NCBI RefSeq assembly: GCF_014137995.1 | Contig: NZ_JACGWV010000002.1 | Span: 1,426,001 to 1,490,000 of the forward strand | Direction: 5' to 3' | Source: Promicromonospora sukumoe | Lineage (GTDB): Bacteria; Actinomycetota; Actinomycetes; Actinomycetales; Cellulomonadaceae | DNA: 64,000 bases | Shown: in pieces, positions 24,625 through 33,179 of the stretch | Layout of the letters: the number at the start of each line of letters is the position of its first letter | Numbering within the stretch: position 1 is the stretch's first letter | Position numbers and translations under genes: made by a program | Notes under the pieces: generated by a model | Seen by the model: only the letters and a program-made list of their open reading frames with translations | Database searches by the model: none | What the model was told of the DNA's origin: nothing

Positions 24625-25196
24625 GATCCGCTCCCCTCCGCGCCGGGCACCACGAGGGTGCGCAGACGCTCCAGCGCGCGCGAGGCGGTGGACTTGACCG
24701 TCCCGGTGGAGATGCCGAGCTCCGCAGCCGTGTCGGCCTCGGACCGGTCGAGCAGGTAGCGCAGCACCACCACGCGGCGCTGCTTGACGGACAGCGCCAG
24801 CAGGGCGCGGACCAGGCGGTCGCGGTCGGCCAGCCCGGTGTCCGACCCCGGGGCGCTCCGCTCCCGCAGGCCCAGGACGGGGTCGTCGGTGAGCACCTCG
24901 CGGCGGGTGCGGCGCCACGTGTCGATGCGTGCCGTCGCCAGGACGCGGCGCGCGTAGGCGAACGGGTCGCCGTCGCCCACCTTCTTCCACGCCTTGAACG
25001 TGCGCTCGAGGGCGAGCTGCACCAGGTCCTTCGCCCGGTGCTCGTCGCCGCTCAGGAGGTACGCGATGCGGTACAGCGCGGGGGTGTTGGCCTGCGCGAA
25101 CGCCGTGAAGTCGGCGACGGGGTCGAGCCCGCTCCGGACGACGGGGATCTCGCCGGTGCCCCGCTCGGGCTCCAGGCTCACCGCGACCTCGCTCAT
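24621..25196 (-). CDS. SigE-family ECF RNA polymerase sigma factor, cassette 2
   Basis: This 191-residue sigma-70 family protein has region 2 (FTAFAQANTPALYRIAYLLSGD, YARRVLATARIDTWRR) and region 4 (SVKQRRVVVLRYLLDRSE, GISTGTVKSTASRALERLR). It is clearly paralogous to the cassette-1 sigma: the segments YARRVLA, RIDWRRTRREVLT and KQRRVVVLRLLD-SE are almost shared. GGGAGG lies 8 nt before the ATG at 25196, which sets the start. An ECF-like promoter sits about 90 bp upstream. It is coupled by ATGA to the membrane protein gene. Confidence 0.85.
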   Translation of the reverse strand: MSEVAVSLEPERGTGEIPVVRSGLDPVADFTAFAQANTPALYRIAYLLSGDEHRAKDLVQLALERTFKAWKKVGDGDPFAYARRVLATARIDTWRRTRREVLTDDPVLGLRERSAPGSDTGLADRDRLVRALLALSVKQRRVVVLRYLLDRSEADTAAELGISTGTVKSTASRALERLRTLVVPGAEGSGS

Positions 25197-25283
25197 CCGG
25201 TACACCTCCCGGAGGTGTGGCCGGCGACCTGCCCCGGCGTGCGTTCGCGGCGCCGCGTGCGCCGCATCGTGTGCGTCATGCAC

Positions 25284-25314
25284 CTTAGACGCAGGCCGGC
25301 CCCGCCGAGGTTCC
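25284..25314 (-). promoter_or_regulatory. ECF-type promoter candidate for sigma cassette 2
   Basis: On the minus strand GGAACC is followed by 17 nt and CGTCTAAG. It is the same -35 hexamer and nearly the same spacing as in cassette 1, consistent with autoregulation by a SigE-family factor. Confidence 0.45.
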
Positions 25315-25332
25315 GTCCTTTTCGAACGGATA

Positions 25333-25378
25333 CGTGTCAGACGTACAGGTCACCCGAGGGACCTGTACGTCTGACACG
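25333..25378. repeat. GTGTCAGACG palindrome, copy 2
   Basis: The 19-bp arms CGTGTCAGACGTACAGGTC and GACCTGTACGTCTGACACG flank an 8-nt loop. It ends 3 nt from the stop of the ABC ATPase gene, so it is likely that operon's terminator. Confidence 0.85.
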
Positions 25379-25381
25379 GGG

Positions 25382-26197
25382 TCACAGCACGTGCGCCAGG
25401 AAGTCCTTGGTGCGCCGCTCCTGCGGGTCGTCCAGCACCTTGCCCGGCGGGCCCGACTCGACGATCACGCCGTCGTCCATGAACACGACGTGGTCGGCGA
25501 CCTCCCGGGCGAACCCGATCTCGTGCGTCACGACGATCATCGTCATGCCGGACCGCGCCAGGTCCTGCATCACCGACAGCACCTCGCCCACGAGCTCGGG
25601 GTCGAGGGCCGACGTCGGCTCGTCGAACAGCATGAGCTCGGGGTCCATGGCGAGCGCGCGGGCGATGGCGACGCGCTGCTGCTGGCCGCCGGAGAGCTGC
25701 GCCGGGTAGTGGTCCGTCCGGTCGGACAGCCCCACGCGGTCGATCAGCTCGACCGCGCGCTTCCGCGCCGCCGCCTTCGACAGGCCCCGCACCTGGACGG
25801 GCGCCTCCATGATGTTCTCGAGCGCCGTCATGTGCGGGAACAGGTGGAACCGCTGGAACACCATGCCGATGCGCGAGCGCTGCTTCGCGACCACCTTGGG
25901 GTGCAGCCGGTGCAGCGTCCCCTTGTCGTCCTTGCGGTAGCCCATGAGGTCGCCCCCGACGACGACGGAGCCGCCGGTGATCTCCTCCAGCTCGTTGATG
26001 CAGCGCAGGAGGGTGGACTTGCCGGAGCCGGACGGCCCCAGGATCACGGTGACCTCGCCGCGCGCGACGTCGAGGTCCACGCCCTTGAGCACGTGCACGG
26101 CGTCCTGCCCGTGGCCGAACACCTTGTGCACGGCACGCACGGTCACCATCTCGGTGGCGCCGGCCCGGGTGGCCGCGCCGTCGGTCAGGGCGCTCAT
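25382..26197 (-). CDS. Polar amino acid ABC transporter ATP-binding protein (GlnQ type)
   Basis: This 271-residue ATPase has Walker A GPSGSGKS, signature LSGGQQQR, Walker [15 protein letters not shown] and the switch His in VTHE. The block [16 protein letters not shown] is typical of polar amino acid importers (GlnQ/HisP/TcyN). The ATG overlaps the permease stop as ATGA. It supplies energy for the adjacent permease with the lipoprotein encoded at 27259. The substrate cannot be fixed from sequence; glutamine, glutamate, arginine or cystine are all possible. The gene ends at palindrome copy 2. Confidence 0.92.
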   Translation of the reverse strand: MSALTDGAATRAGATEMVTVRAVHKVFGHGQDAVHVLKGVDLDVARGEVTVILGPSGSGKSTLLRCINELEEITGGSVVVGGDLMGYRKDDKGTLHRLHPKVVAKQRSRIGMVFQRFHLFPHMTALENIMEAPVQVRGLSKAAARKRAVELIDRVGLSDRTDHYPAQLSGGQQQRVAIARALAMDPELMLFDEPTSALDPELVGEVLSVMQDLARSGMTMIVVTHEIGFAREVADHVVFMDDGVIVESGPPGKVLDDPQERRTKDFLAHVL

Positions 26198-27168
26198 GGC
26201 GTCACGTCCTTGTTCACGTCGTCCTGCACTGTCCCGGCGGCGGCGATGGCCGCCTGCTTGCCGCCGGCCGGGCCCTTGCCCCGGCCCTTGCGGCCGGTGG
26301 CGGTACCGAAACCGCGCCCGTAGTACTGCTCCAGGTAGTGCTGGCCCACCATCAGGATCGAGGTGATGAGCAGGTACCAGAGCGCCGCGATGACCAGCAG
26401 CGGGATGGGCAGGAAGGTGCGGTTGCCGATCGCGCTGGTGGCGTAGGTCAGCTCGAAGGTGAGCGGCACGGCGACCACCAGGGAGGTGGTCTTCAGCATC
26501 GAGATGGTCTCGTTGCCCGTCGGCGGCACGATCACGCGCATGGCCTGCGGCAGGATCACGCGGCGCATGATCTTGCCGTCCTTCATGCCGAGCGCCTTGG
26601 CGGCCTCGGTCTGGCCCGGGTCCACGGACGTCAGGCCGGCGCGCACGATCTCGGCGAGGTAGGCCGACTCGTTGAACGCCAGGCCGAACAGCGCCAGCCA
26701 GAACGCGGTCAGCACGTCGTCCGTGCGGAAGGAGAAGAACTCCGGACCGAACGGGATGCCCAGCGACAGCCGCGGGTACAGCACCGCGAGCAGCCCCCAG
26801 AAGATGAGCTGCGTGTAGATCGGCGTGCCCCGGAAGAACCAGATCCAGGCCCAGCTCACCCAGCGCATGACCGGGTTGTCCGACCGGCGCATCATGGCGA
26901 GCGCGACGGCGAGCACCACGGCGATGGCCATGGACCCGAACGTCAGGACCAGGGTCCACATGACACCGCGGATCACCACGATGTCGCGCAGGTAGAGCCA
27001 GACCACGTCCCAGCGGAAGTTCTCGTTCGTGATCAGCGCGTTGGCCGCCATGGCGGCCAGCACGAGCACGGCGACGGCCGCCACGAGGCGGCCGGGGCGC
27101 GGCACGGGCCGCGCGTGGATGCGGTTGGGCACGGGATCGCTGCCCGACGGCGACGTCTGCGTCGTCAC
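26194..27168 (-). CDS. Polar amino acid ABC transporter permease
   Basis: This 324-residue HisM/GlnP-type permease has about six membrane helices. The EAA loop reads [22 protein letters not shown], marking it as the ATPase-contacting subunit. [10 protein letters not shown] and [11 protein letters not shown] are family hallmarks. The C-terminal 45 residues are an Ala/Gly/Lys-rich tail beyond the normal fold. The start is a GTG with GGAAGGAAGGG upstream. It lies 90 bp after the binding-protein gene, and a strong hairpin stands between them. Confidence 0.92.
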   Translation of the reverse strand: MTTQTSPSGSDPVPNRIHARPVPRPGRLVAAVAVLVLAAMAANALITNENFRWDVVWLYLRDIVVIRGVMWTLVLTFGSMAIAVVLAVALAMMRRSDNPVMRWVSWAWIWFFRGTPIYTQLIFWGLLAVLYPRLSLGIPFGPEFFSFRTDDVLTAFWLALFGLAFNESAYLAEIVRAGLTSVDPGQTEAAKALGMKDGKIMRRVILPQAMRVIVPPTGNETISMLKTTSLVVAVPLTFELTYATSAIGNRTFLPIPLLVIAALWYLLITSILMVGQHYLEQYYGRGFGTATGRKGRGKGPAGGKQAAIAAAGTVQDDVNKDVTP

Positions 27169-27196
27169 GTCACCCTTCCTTCCCTCGAAAAGTTGA

Positions 27197-27246
27197 GTGC
27201 ACGGTACCCGTGGTCGCGCGGGGCGCGGACCACGGGTGCCGTGCAC
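27197..27246 (-). terminator. Intra-operon hairpin between binding-protein and permease genes
   Basis: Arms of about 22 bp pair GTGCACGGTACCCGTGGTC with GACCACGGGTGCCGTGCAC, with one wobble and a small interior mismatch. It stands 12 bp after the stop of the binding-protein gene. It probably acts as a partial terminator or an mRNA-end stabiliser. Confidence 0.65.
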
Positions 27247-27258
27247 CGGAGGACGGGG

Positions 27259-28188
27259 TCACTCGGCGGGGTTGAGCTCCGCCTGGTCCACCACGGCGTC
27301 CGCGCTGCCCCAGGCGGCGAAGACCTCCTCAAGGGTGCCGTCGTCGATGAGCTTCTGCACCGCGGCCTGCACGGCCGCGGTCAGGTCCTCGTCGTCCTGC
27401 GCGACGACGATGCCGTACGGCGCCGCGTCCAGGATCTCGCCGACGGTCTCGATCTCGCCGGACGTCTGCTCGACGGCGTAGGCGGTGATCGGCGAGTCGG
27501 CGTACATGGCCTGGAGCTTGCCGCCCACGAGGTTGGTCGTGACGTCGGCCTGCGACTCGTAGCGCACGACGTCGATCGGCTCCTCGCCGTCCTTCTCGCA
27601 CTGCTCGGTGGCGGCGGTGAGCTCGTCGTCCTGGATGGTCGACGTCTGCACGCCGATGGTGGTGCCGCACAGGCTCTCGGGGTCGAAGCCCTCGGGGTTG
27701 CCGGCGGCGACGCCGTACTGCGAGCCGGCCACGGCGTAGCTGATCATGTTGGCCTCGGCGGTGCGCTCGGCCGTGATGGTGAACGCCGAGATGCCCGCGT
27801 CGTACTTGGAGCCGATGGCGGGGATGATGCCGTCGAACGCTGCCGACTGGACGTCGACCTCCAGGCCGAGCACGGCCGCGACCGCGGTGATGGTGTCGAT
27901 GTCGAAGCCGACCGGCGTCTTGCCGTCGACGTCGATGAACTCGGCCGGCGCGTAGGCGGTGTCGGAACCCACGGTCAGCGTGCCCTTGTCCGCGATCTCC
28001 TTCGGGAGCAGCGCGGCGATCTCCTCGTCGGCCTCGACGGACGACGGGTCGAACGACGCCGCGGCGCTGGTCTCGTCGGTGGCTCCGTCGGAGCCGGCGG
28101 GCTGCTGCGACGCGTCGGTGCACGCAGTCAGCGCGAGGGTGGCGGTGGCGAGTGCGGCCACGGCGGTCAGGGCGGGAAGCCTGCGCAT
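27259..28188 (-). CDS. Polar amino acid ABC transporter substrate-binding lipoprotein
   Basis: This 309-residue lipoprotein has lipobox LTAC with Cys23 and a type II binding-protein fold (SBP_bac_3). Seen blocks are KGTLTVGSDTAYAPAEFID, VGFDIDTITAVAAVLGL, YDAGISAFTITAERT and GVQTSTIQDDEL. It binds an amino acid outside the membrane and hands it to the permease encoded next. AGGAGA precedes the ATG. It is the first gene of the operon. Upstream is a dyad GACAGA-TC-TCTGTC at 28242-28255, a possible operator. The ligand is not identifiable. Confidence 0.9.
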   Translation of the reverse strand: MRRLPALTAVAALATATLALTACTDASQQPAGSDGATDETSAAASFDPSSVEADEEIAALLPKEIADKGTLTVGSDTAYAPAEFIDVDGKTPVGFDIDTITAVAAVLGLEVDVQSAAFDGIIPAIGSKYDAGISAFTITAERTAEANMISYAVAGSQYGVAAGNPEGFDPESLCGTTIGVQTSTIQDDELTAATEQCEKDGEEPIDVVRYESQADVTTNLVGGKLQAMYADSPITAYAVEQTSGEIETVGEILDAAPYGIVVAQDDEDLTAAVQAAVQKLIDDGTLEEVFAAWGSADAVVDQAELNPAE

Positions 28189-28485
28189 CAGGGGTCTCCT
28201 GGTCGGGTTTTTTGATCGTCTCGCGAGGCCCCCGGCGACCCGACAGATCTCTGTCATCAGGGGAGCAGAGAACCCGACGGCGCACGTGGCGCCTCGACTC
28301 GAGTCTCACCCAACCGTGACTGGTCCCTGGCGTAAACCCGCAAGTTAGAGACCATTGTCACACTGTGATGAAGGGCATGTTTCTGGTACGTTTCGCCCAC
28401 CTCAAAGCCTCTGACCTGCGCAAACGCTCCGACAGCCACGTTCGCAATCTTTCCCGTCGCCGGGGGCGTCCTGCGGACGGACCGG

Positions 28486-28662
28486 TCAGGTGTCGTGCTC
28501 GACGGGGCCGTCGGGCCGGGCCGCGGGACGGCCCTCGTGCTCCCCGCCCTCGGGGTAGTCGGCACGCTCCGGGCGCCGGACGAGTGCCACGATGCTCACG
28601 GCGAGCCCACCCCAGACGACGACGAGCGAGACGACCAGCAGGGCGACGGCTGCGCTGCTCAT
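28486..28662 (-). CDS. MetS-like small subunit of an NSS amino acid importer
   Basis: This 58-residue protein begins MSSAAVALLVVSLVVVW, forms a single membrane helix to about residue 28, then VRRPERADYP and a charged tail. This matches the methionine/alanine importer small subunit (MetS), first described with MetP in Corynebacterium. There the small helix is needed for transport activity. The ATG overlaps the stop of the NSS transporter as ATGA, so the two are translated together. It is too short for most gene callers. Confidence 0.85.
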   Translation of the reverse strand: MSSAAVALLVVSLVVVWGGLAVSIVALVRRPERADYPEGGEHEGRPAARPDGPVEHDT

Positions 28663-30221
28663 GACTTACCTCCGAACGTGGGCCAGGCATCGAAGCGGTC
28701 GGGCTCGACGCGCCACCGCATGCGGGTCAGCACGACGGCCGCGACGAGGAACAGGGCGACGACGCCCCACCCCATGACGTTGAGGTACCACGCGGCATAT
28801 CCCTCGTACCCGTCGACGACCAGGCTGACGATGCGCGAGACCAGCATGGACGTGAGCACGACCGGGCCGAGCACCACGATGCAGAAGCTCCACCAGCGGC
28901 CCACCGGGATGGTGGACACGCTGTTCAGGTGGAAGCGCATCTCCTCCGTACGCCGCAGCACCCAGCCGACGACCACGGTGGTCACGACGGCGGAGGCCAC
29001 GATGCCGATGTTGTTGGCCCACTGGTCCACGGTGTCCAGGGCGACCAGGCCCGTGGTGGTGGAGAACGCCAGCACCGAGAGCACCGCGGCGACCACGCCG
29101 ATCCGCACGGAGGCCTGCGCCCTGGTCCAGCCGAACTTCTCCTGGAAGGACGCCGAGACCACCTGCAGGATCGACAGCAGCGACGTGTACCCGGCCATCA
29201 CCAGCGAGCCGAAGAACAACGCCCCGAAGAGCCCGCCGGCGGGCATCTGGGAGACCAGCGCGGGGAACGTCACGAACGCGAGGATGGGGCCCGTGAGGCC
29301 CTCCAGCTCGGCCACCGCGACCCCCTGCTCGTGCGCGAGGAACCCGAGTGCAGCGAACACGCCGATGCCCGCGAACACCTCGAAGCCCGAGTTGGCGAAG
29401 GCCACCACGAAGCCGGGCGACGTCAGGTTGGCGCGGCGTTTCCGGTAGGAGGCGTACGTGATCATGATGCCGAACGCGATGGACAGCGAGAAGAAGATCT
29501 GGCTGTAGGCGGCGATCCAGACGTTCGGGTCGCCCATCGCACCCCAGTCCGGGGTGAACAGCGCGTTCAGCCCGTCGGCGGCGCCGGGCAGGAACAGCGC
29601 CCGCACCACGAGGGTGCCGAACGCGAGCAGCAGCAGCGGCATGAAGACGAAGTTGACCTTCTCGAGGCCCTTCGCGACGCCTGCCGCGAGCACGACGATC
29701 GTCGCGACCCAGACCAGCACGAGCGGGATCAGCACCGCGGGCACGAAGTCGAGCGTGAACCACGGGTCCGCTCCCCCGACGTCGGCGAGCTGCAGGTACG
29801 TGCCGGTGAAAAAGCCCGCCGTGTCGTCGCCCCAGCGCAGGTCGAACGAATACACGAAGAAGCTCAGCGCCCACGCGATGATCACCGCGTAGTAGACGGC
29901 GATGACGAAGCAGATGGCCACCTGGAACCAGCCCAGGCCCTCCAGCCAGCGCTTGACCCGGCGGAAGGCCAGCGGCGCCGAGCCGCGGTACCGGTGCCCG
30001 ATCGCGTAGTCGAGGAGGAGGATCGGGATGCCCGCCGTCAGCAGCGCGATCAGGTAGGGCACCAGGAAGGCGCCCCCGCCGTTCTCGTAGGCCACCCCTG
30101 GGAACCGCCAGATGTTCCCCAGTCCGACGGCGGACCCGATCGCGGACAGGATGAACCCCAGCTGCCCGCTGAACTCCTCCCGCTTCTCGGGCTTCGCGGT
30201 CGTGCTCTGCGCGTCGCTCAT
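28659..30221 (-). CDS. Neurotransmitter:sodium symporter (NSS) family amino acid transporter, MetP-like
   Basis: This 520-residue protein has about 12 helices with the NSS landmarks GFILSAIGSAVGLGNIWRFP (sodium and substrate site in helix 1) and NGGGAFLVPYL. It imports amino acids (methionine, alanine or others) with sodium. The 58-residue MetS-like gene overlapping its stop supports a MetPS-type system. The start chosen is the ATG at 30221; GGAAGA lies upstream. There are no neighbours in the same operon besides the small subunit. The substrate is inferred. Confidence 0.9.
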   Translation of the reverse strand: MSDAQSTTAKPEKREEFSGQLGFILSAIGSAVGLGNIWRFPGVAYENGGGAFLVPYLIALLTAGIPILLLDYAIGHRYRGSAPLAFRRVKRWLEGLGWFQVAICFVIAVYYAVIIAWALSFFVYSFDLRWGDDTAGFFTGTYLQLADVGGADPWFTLDFVPAVLIPLVLVWVATIVVLAAGVAKGLEKVNFVFMPLLLLAFGTLVVRALFLPGAADGLNALFTPDWGAMGDPNVWIAAYSQIFFSLSIAFGIMITYASYRKRRANLTSPGFVVAFANSGFEVFAGIGVFAALGFLAHEQGVAVAELEGLTGPILAFVTFPALVSQMPAGGLFGALFFGSLVMAGYTSLLSILQVVSASFQEKFGWTRAQASVRIGVVAAVLSVLAFSTTTGLVALDTVDQWANNIGIVASAVVTTVVVGWVLRRTEEMRFHLNSVSTIPVGRWWSFCIVVLGPVVLTSMLVSRIVSLVVDGYEGYAAWYLNVMGWGVVALFLVAAVVLTRMRWRVEPDRFDAWPTFGGKS

Positions 30222-30320
30222 GCCCCGATCTTCCGAGAAATTCACCCGAAACGCGAAATCAGATGCTTCGGGCGAGGATTCACACGGGCGGAGGGCCTTC
30301 CGGCCCGGCTCAGCGGACGA

Positions 30321-30338
30321 CCCGGCGGCCCCGCCGGG
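30321..30338 (-). terminator. Short GC hairpin after the alditol oxidase gene
   Basis: The 8-bp arms CCCGGCGG and CCGCCGGG enclose a 2-nt loop immediately after the stop codon at 30340. Confidence 0.55.
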
Positions 30339-30339
30339 C

Positions 30340-31608
30340 TCACCGGCCGAGCAGCGCCTCCACGTAGCCGCCGCGGAACTTTCCGGCCGGGTCGAGGCGC
30401 GCGGCCAGCGCGGCGAAGTCGCCGAAGCGCGGGTACAGGCCCGGGAGGTCGGACACCGGGACGGTGAACAGCTTGCCCCAGTGCGGGCGCGCGCCGAGCG
30501 GCAGCAGCGCGGCCTCCAGCTCGGGCAGCGCGGCGCGGACGGCGGGCCAGTCCTGCTTCCAGGTGAAGTGCAGCGCGAGGCTGTCCCCCGGCGTCGTGCT
30601 GAGCCACAGGTCGTCGCCCGCGACCGTGCGGATCTCGGACGTGAGCAGCAGCGGGCCGAGCCGGTCCCCGAGGGCCCGCACCGCGCGGACGGCGTCGGGA
30701 CCCGCGGCGCGCGGGAGCAGGTACTCCGACTGGAGCTCCTCGCCCAGCGAGGGCGTGAAGTCCAGGCGGAAGTGCGGCAGCCGCTCGAACCACGGCCCGG
30801 GCACCCCGCCCTGCTCGGTGCACGCGACGGCGGCGACGTCGGGCAGCGGGTGCATCGGTCCGGTCGCCGGGACGGCCCCGAGGCCGGTCAGCAGGTCCGC
30901 CGCGGGGGCGGGCCCGGTGGCGCCGGCGTCGTCCACCCGGGACTTGCACCAGACCATGCGGACGTCGGGCTCGAACCAGCTCGTGAAGACGCTGACGGAG
31001 TACGCGCTGCCCATGACGGCGTCGAGGTTCTCGGTGAGCGCGTCCCAGGGCAGCCCGGTGAAGACGTCCTGGCGCACGTCGAAGGTGGGCACGGTCGCGA
31101 GCTCCACCCGCGTCACGACGCCGAGGGCGCCGAGCGCGACGACCGACCCCGGGAAGTCCTCGTCGCCGCGGCGCAGCGTCAGGGCCTCCCCGGACGCGGT
31201 CACGAGCTCCAGCCCGACGACGTCGCCCGCGAGCGAGCGCGTGCCGTCGCCGGAGCCGTGGGTGCCCGTGGCGACCGCGCCGGCGACCGAGATGTGCGGC
31301 AGGGAGGCCATCGCGGTGAGCGCGCGGCCGTTCGCGTGCAGGTCGGCGACGACGTCGCCGTAGCGCAGGCCGGCGCGGACCGAGGCAACGCCCGTGGCGG
31401 GGTCGACCTCGAGGGCCGGGCGGCCGTCGTCGAGCAGGTCGAGCAGGACGTGCACGCCCGTGGTGTCCGCGACGTCCGAGAACGAGTGGCGGGAGCCGAG
31501 GGCCCGGACGCGGGGCTCGCCGGCGACGATGCCGGCAAGCTCCGCGAGGGTCCGGGGGCGCTCGGTGCGCGCGGACGAGTACGTGAGGTTCGCTGCCCAG
31601 TTCTTCAC
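30340..31608 (-). CDS. aldO: Alditol oxidase (FAD-dependent, VAO family)
   Basis: This 422-residue flavoprotein closely follows the Streptomyces coelicolor alditol oxidase. It has NWAANLTYSSA at the start, LGSRHSFSDVADT with the flavin-linking His at residue 41 (His46 in AldO), MASLPHISVAGAVATGTHGSG, AVACTEQGGVPGPW and SEIRTVAGDDLWLS, ending in RPHWGKLFTVP. AldO oxidises sugar alcohols such as xylitol and sorbitol to aldoses, using oxygen and releasing hydrogen peroxide. It is cytoplasmic. It follows the STAS gene by 65 bp with the same orientation, but no functional link is apparent. Confidence 0.9.
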   Translation of the reverse strand: MKNWAANLTYSSARTERPRTLAELAGIVAGEPRVRALGSRHSFSDVADTTGVHVLLDLLDDGRPALEVDPATGVASVRAGLRYGDVVADLHANGRALTAMASLPHISVAGAVATGTHGSGDGTRSLAGDVVGLELVTASGEALTLRRGDEDFPGSVVALGALGVVTRVELATVPTFDVRQDVFTGLPWDALTENLDAVMGSAYSVSVFTSWFEPDVRMVWCKSRVDDAGATGPAPAADLLTGLGAVPATGPMHPLPDVAAVACTEQGGVPGPWFERLPHFRLDFTPSLGEELQSEYLLPRAAGPDAVRAVRALGDRLGPLLLTSEIRTVAGDDLWLSTTPGDSLALHFTWKQDWPAVRAALPELEAALLPLGARPHWGKLFTVPVSDLPGLYPRFGDFAALAARLDPAGKFRGGYVEALLGR

Positions 31609-31673
31609 CGGACCAGGGTGCCACCCCCGCGCCCGGTCGGGCGCGGTCGTTCACATGGTGTGCGGCTGAGGAC

Positions 31674-32078
31674 TCAGGCGCTGGCGCCGGCGCTGCGTAC
31701 CACCGGGATCCGCTGGCTGATACCGACCATGTCCAGGACCTCCATCACGACGGCGGACGGCTCGCGGAGCTGGACGGGCGAACCCGTCTCCTCACCGAGC
31801 ACGAACACCTGGAGGATGAAGGCGACCCCGGAGGAGTCGATGAACGTGACGTCCCGGGCGTCGACGATGACGGGGTCGGGATCGGGTCGTGCGGCGAGCG
31901 TGGCCATCGCCTCGCTCGCGTTCTCGCGCAGCAGCGCGTCGATGTCGCCCCAGAGGGTCAGCACCGTGCCCTCGTAGGTGTTCCGGCAGGCGATACCGGA
32001 TCCCATTCGTTCGGGAGCCATGTCCTGCGCTGAGTCTGACGGGAGAGGGTCCATGGGGTCATTCGCTCCGTCCTGCAT
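31674..32078 (-). CDS. STAS-domain anti-anti-sigma factor-like protein
   Basis: This 134-residue protein has a STAS fold: VLTLWGDIDALLRENASEAM, VIVDARDVTFIDSSGVAFIL and VVMEVLDMVGI. The Ser pair in IDSSGV is the usual site of phosphorylation by an anti-sigma kinase, which switches the protein's binding. No kinase or phosphatase gene is nearby, so its partner is elsewhere. The ATG at 32078 is preferred over one 13 codons earlier. The upstream region contains a perfect dyad at 32166-32184. Confidence 0.8.
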   Translation of the reverse strand: MQDGANDPMDPLPSDSAQDMAPERMGSGIACRNTYEGTVLTLWGDIDALLRENASEAMATLAARPDPDPVIVDARDVTFIDSSGVAFILQVFVLGEETGSPVQLREPSAVVMEVLDMVGISQRIPVVRSAGASA

Positions 32079-32165
32079 TGGTCGGGCCTCGACGTGTTGA
32101 CACTTGCTTCTGCACAACTGACGCGGACGTCAACTTGGACACTTCTTGGTGCTGTCTGACTACCC

Positions 32166-32184
32166 CTTGCCCGTGCAGGGCAAG
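32166..32184. promoter_or_regulatory. Perfect dyad upstream of the STAS gene (operator or small hairpin)
   Basis: CTTGCCC, 5 nt and GGGCAAG form a 7-bp inverted repeat, 88 bp before the STAS start. Its spacing is compatible with a dimeric repressor; no regulator can be named. Confidence 0.35.
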
Positions 32185-32300
32185 AATTGCCTAGGGCGAG
32201 TGTTCACCCGACACCGGGCTTACGTCCACCCCCCAGGCGTTACGGTCACGTTGCACGGAGGAGAACGACCGGGCCTCGCGCCCTGCGAACCCGCTCGACG

Positions 32301-32326
32301 CCCGCCCTGAGCAGGGCTCAGGCGGG
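32301..32326 (-). terminator. Hairpin overlapping the ybaK stop codon
   Basis: CCCGCCCTGAGC and GCTCAGGCGGG pair with a single bulge around AGG. The stop codon of the ybaK-like gene (TGA, 32318-32320) is inside the right arm. Confidence 0.5.
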
Positions 32327-32785
32327 GTCGGTCACGTCCGCGACCGTGGCACCGAGCGCCGACGTGAGGTCGACGGCATCGAGCGTGGCGCCCACTCCGT
32401 GGGCACCTCCGCCGATCGAGACGGGCCCCGGCTCGGCGAGCCGGGAGTCCGCGACGACGGGCCACCTGTGCAACGACCCGAACGGGGTGATGGTTCCCCG
32501 CTCATAGCCCGTGACCTCGAAAGCGACGTCCTTGCTGGGCATGGACAGGCGAGACACCCCGAGCAGCGCGCGCAGCTTCGGCCACGAGATCTGCCGGTCA
32601 CCGGGAACGAGCACGAACAGGAAGTCGTCGTCGGCACGGCGCACGACGATCGTCTTGATCAGCTTGGCGGGCTCCACCCCGCGCGCGGCGGCCGCCTCGG
32701 CGAGGCTCGCCACCTGACCGTGCCGGGTGATCTCGAACGGGATGCCCGCCGCCTCGAGCGCGGTGACAGCACGTTCTTCGCTCAT
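32318..32785 (-). CDS. YbaK/EbsC-family aminoacyl-tRNA deacylase
   Basis: This 155-residue protein is a stand-alone editing domain. It carries KLIKTIVVRRADDDFLFVLVPGDRQ, the family block with the catalytic Lys, GTITPFGSLHRWPVVAD and ISIGGG-like VSIGGGAHGV. Members hydrolyse mischarged tRNAs, for example Cys-tRNA(Pro), in the cytoplasm. AGGA lies before the ATG. It follows the DUF2087 gene by 70 bp in the same direction. Confidence 0.88.
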   Translation of the reverse strand: MSEERAVTALEAAGIPFEITRHGQVASLAEAAAARGVEPAKLIKTIVVRRADDDFLFVLVPGDRQISWPKLRALLGVSRLSMPSKDVAFEVTGYERGTITPFGSLHRWPVVADSRLAEPGPVSIGGGAHGVGATLDAVDLTSALGATVADVTDPA

Positions 32786-32855
32786 GAAATTTCCTATCCT
32801 GAAAACGCGAGTCTTCGTTGTCTCGCAATATGGTCAAGTTTCTGCTTTGAGGTAC

Positions 32856-33176
32856 TCACCCGTCGTACTCGGTGCGCTCGGTGCGCCAGTACTCGGCGCC
32901 GTCCCGCGTGCGCTGCACCAGCCCGTGGTCCACCATCGCACGCCGGGCCCCCACCGGGTCGTAGGACAGCTCGCTGAGCCGGTCCGTCAGCTCACGCTCG
33001 GTGACCGGCTCCAGGAGCGTGGGCAGGGCCTGGGCGGCCAGGTACCGGGTCACCGCGACCTTGTCCCGCCAGCGCCGCGGCATGGTCTCCAGGCGCCCTG
33101 AGCGCAGGAAGCGCCGCGGGTCGCCCGCCGGGGTCTCGCCCGGCGGCGTCGCGTGCTCCCTGGGCTCCGCCGTCAT
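32856..33176 (-). CDS. DUF2087-domain protein
   Basis: This 106-residue protein has a DUF2087 region: MPRRWRDKVAVTRYLAAQ, TERELTDRLSELSYDPVGARRAMVDHGLVQR and GAEYWRT. The fold resembles a winged helix, and the domain is often joined to ArsR-type regulators. Here it stands alone with a short disordered N terminus, so a DNA- or partner-binding role is possible but unproven. Its start lies 3 bp after the M15 peptidase stop, so the two are probably co-transcribed. Confidence 0.8.
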   Translation of the reverse strand: MTAEPREHATPPGETPAGDPRRFLRSGRLETMPRRWRDKVAVTRYLAAQALPTLLEPVTERELTDRLSELSYDPVGARRAMVDHGLVQRTRDGAEYWRTERTEYDG

Positions 33177-33179
33177 CCG

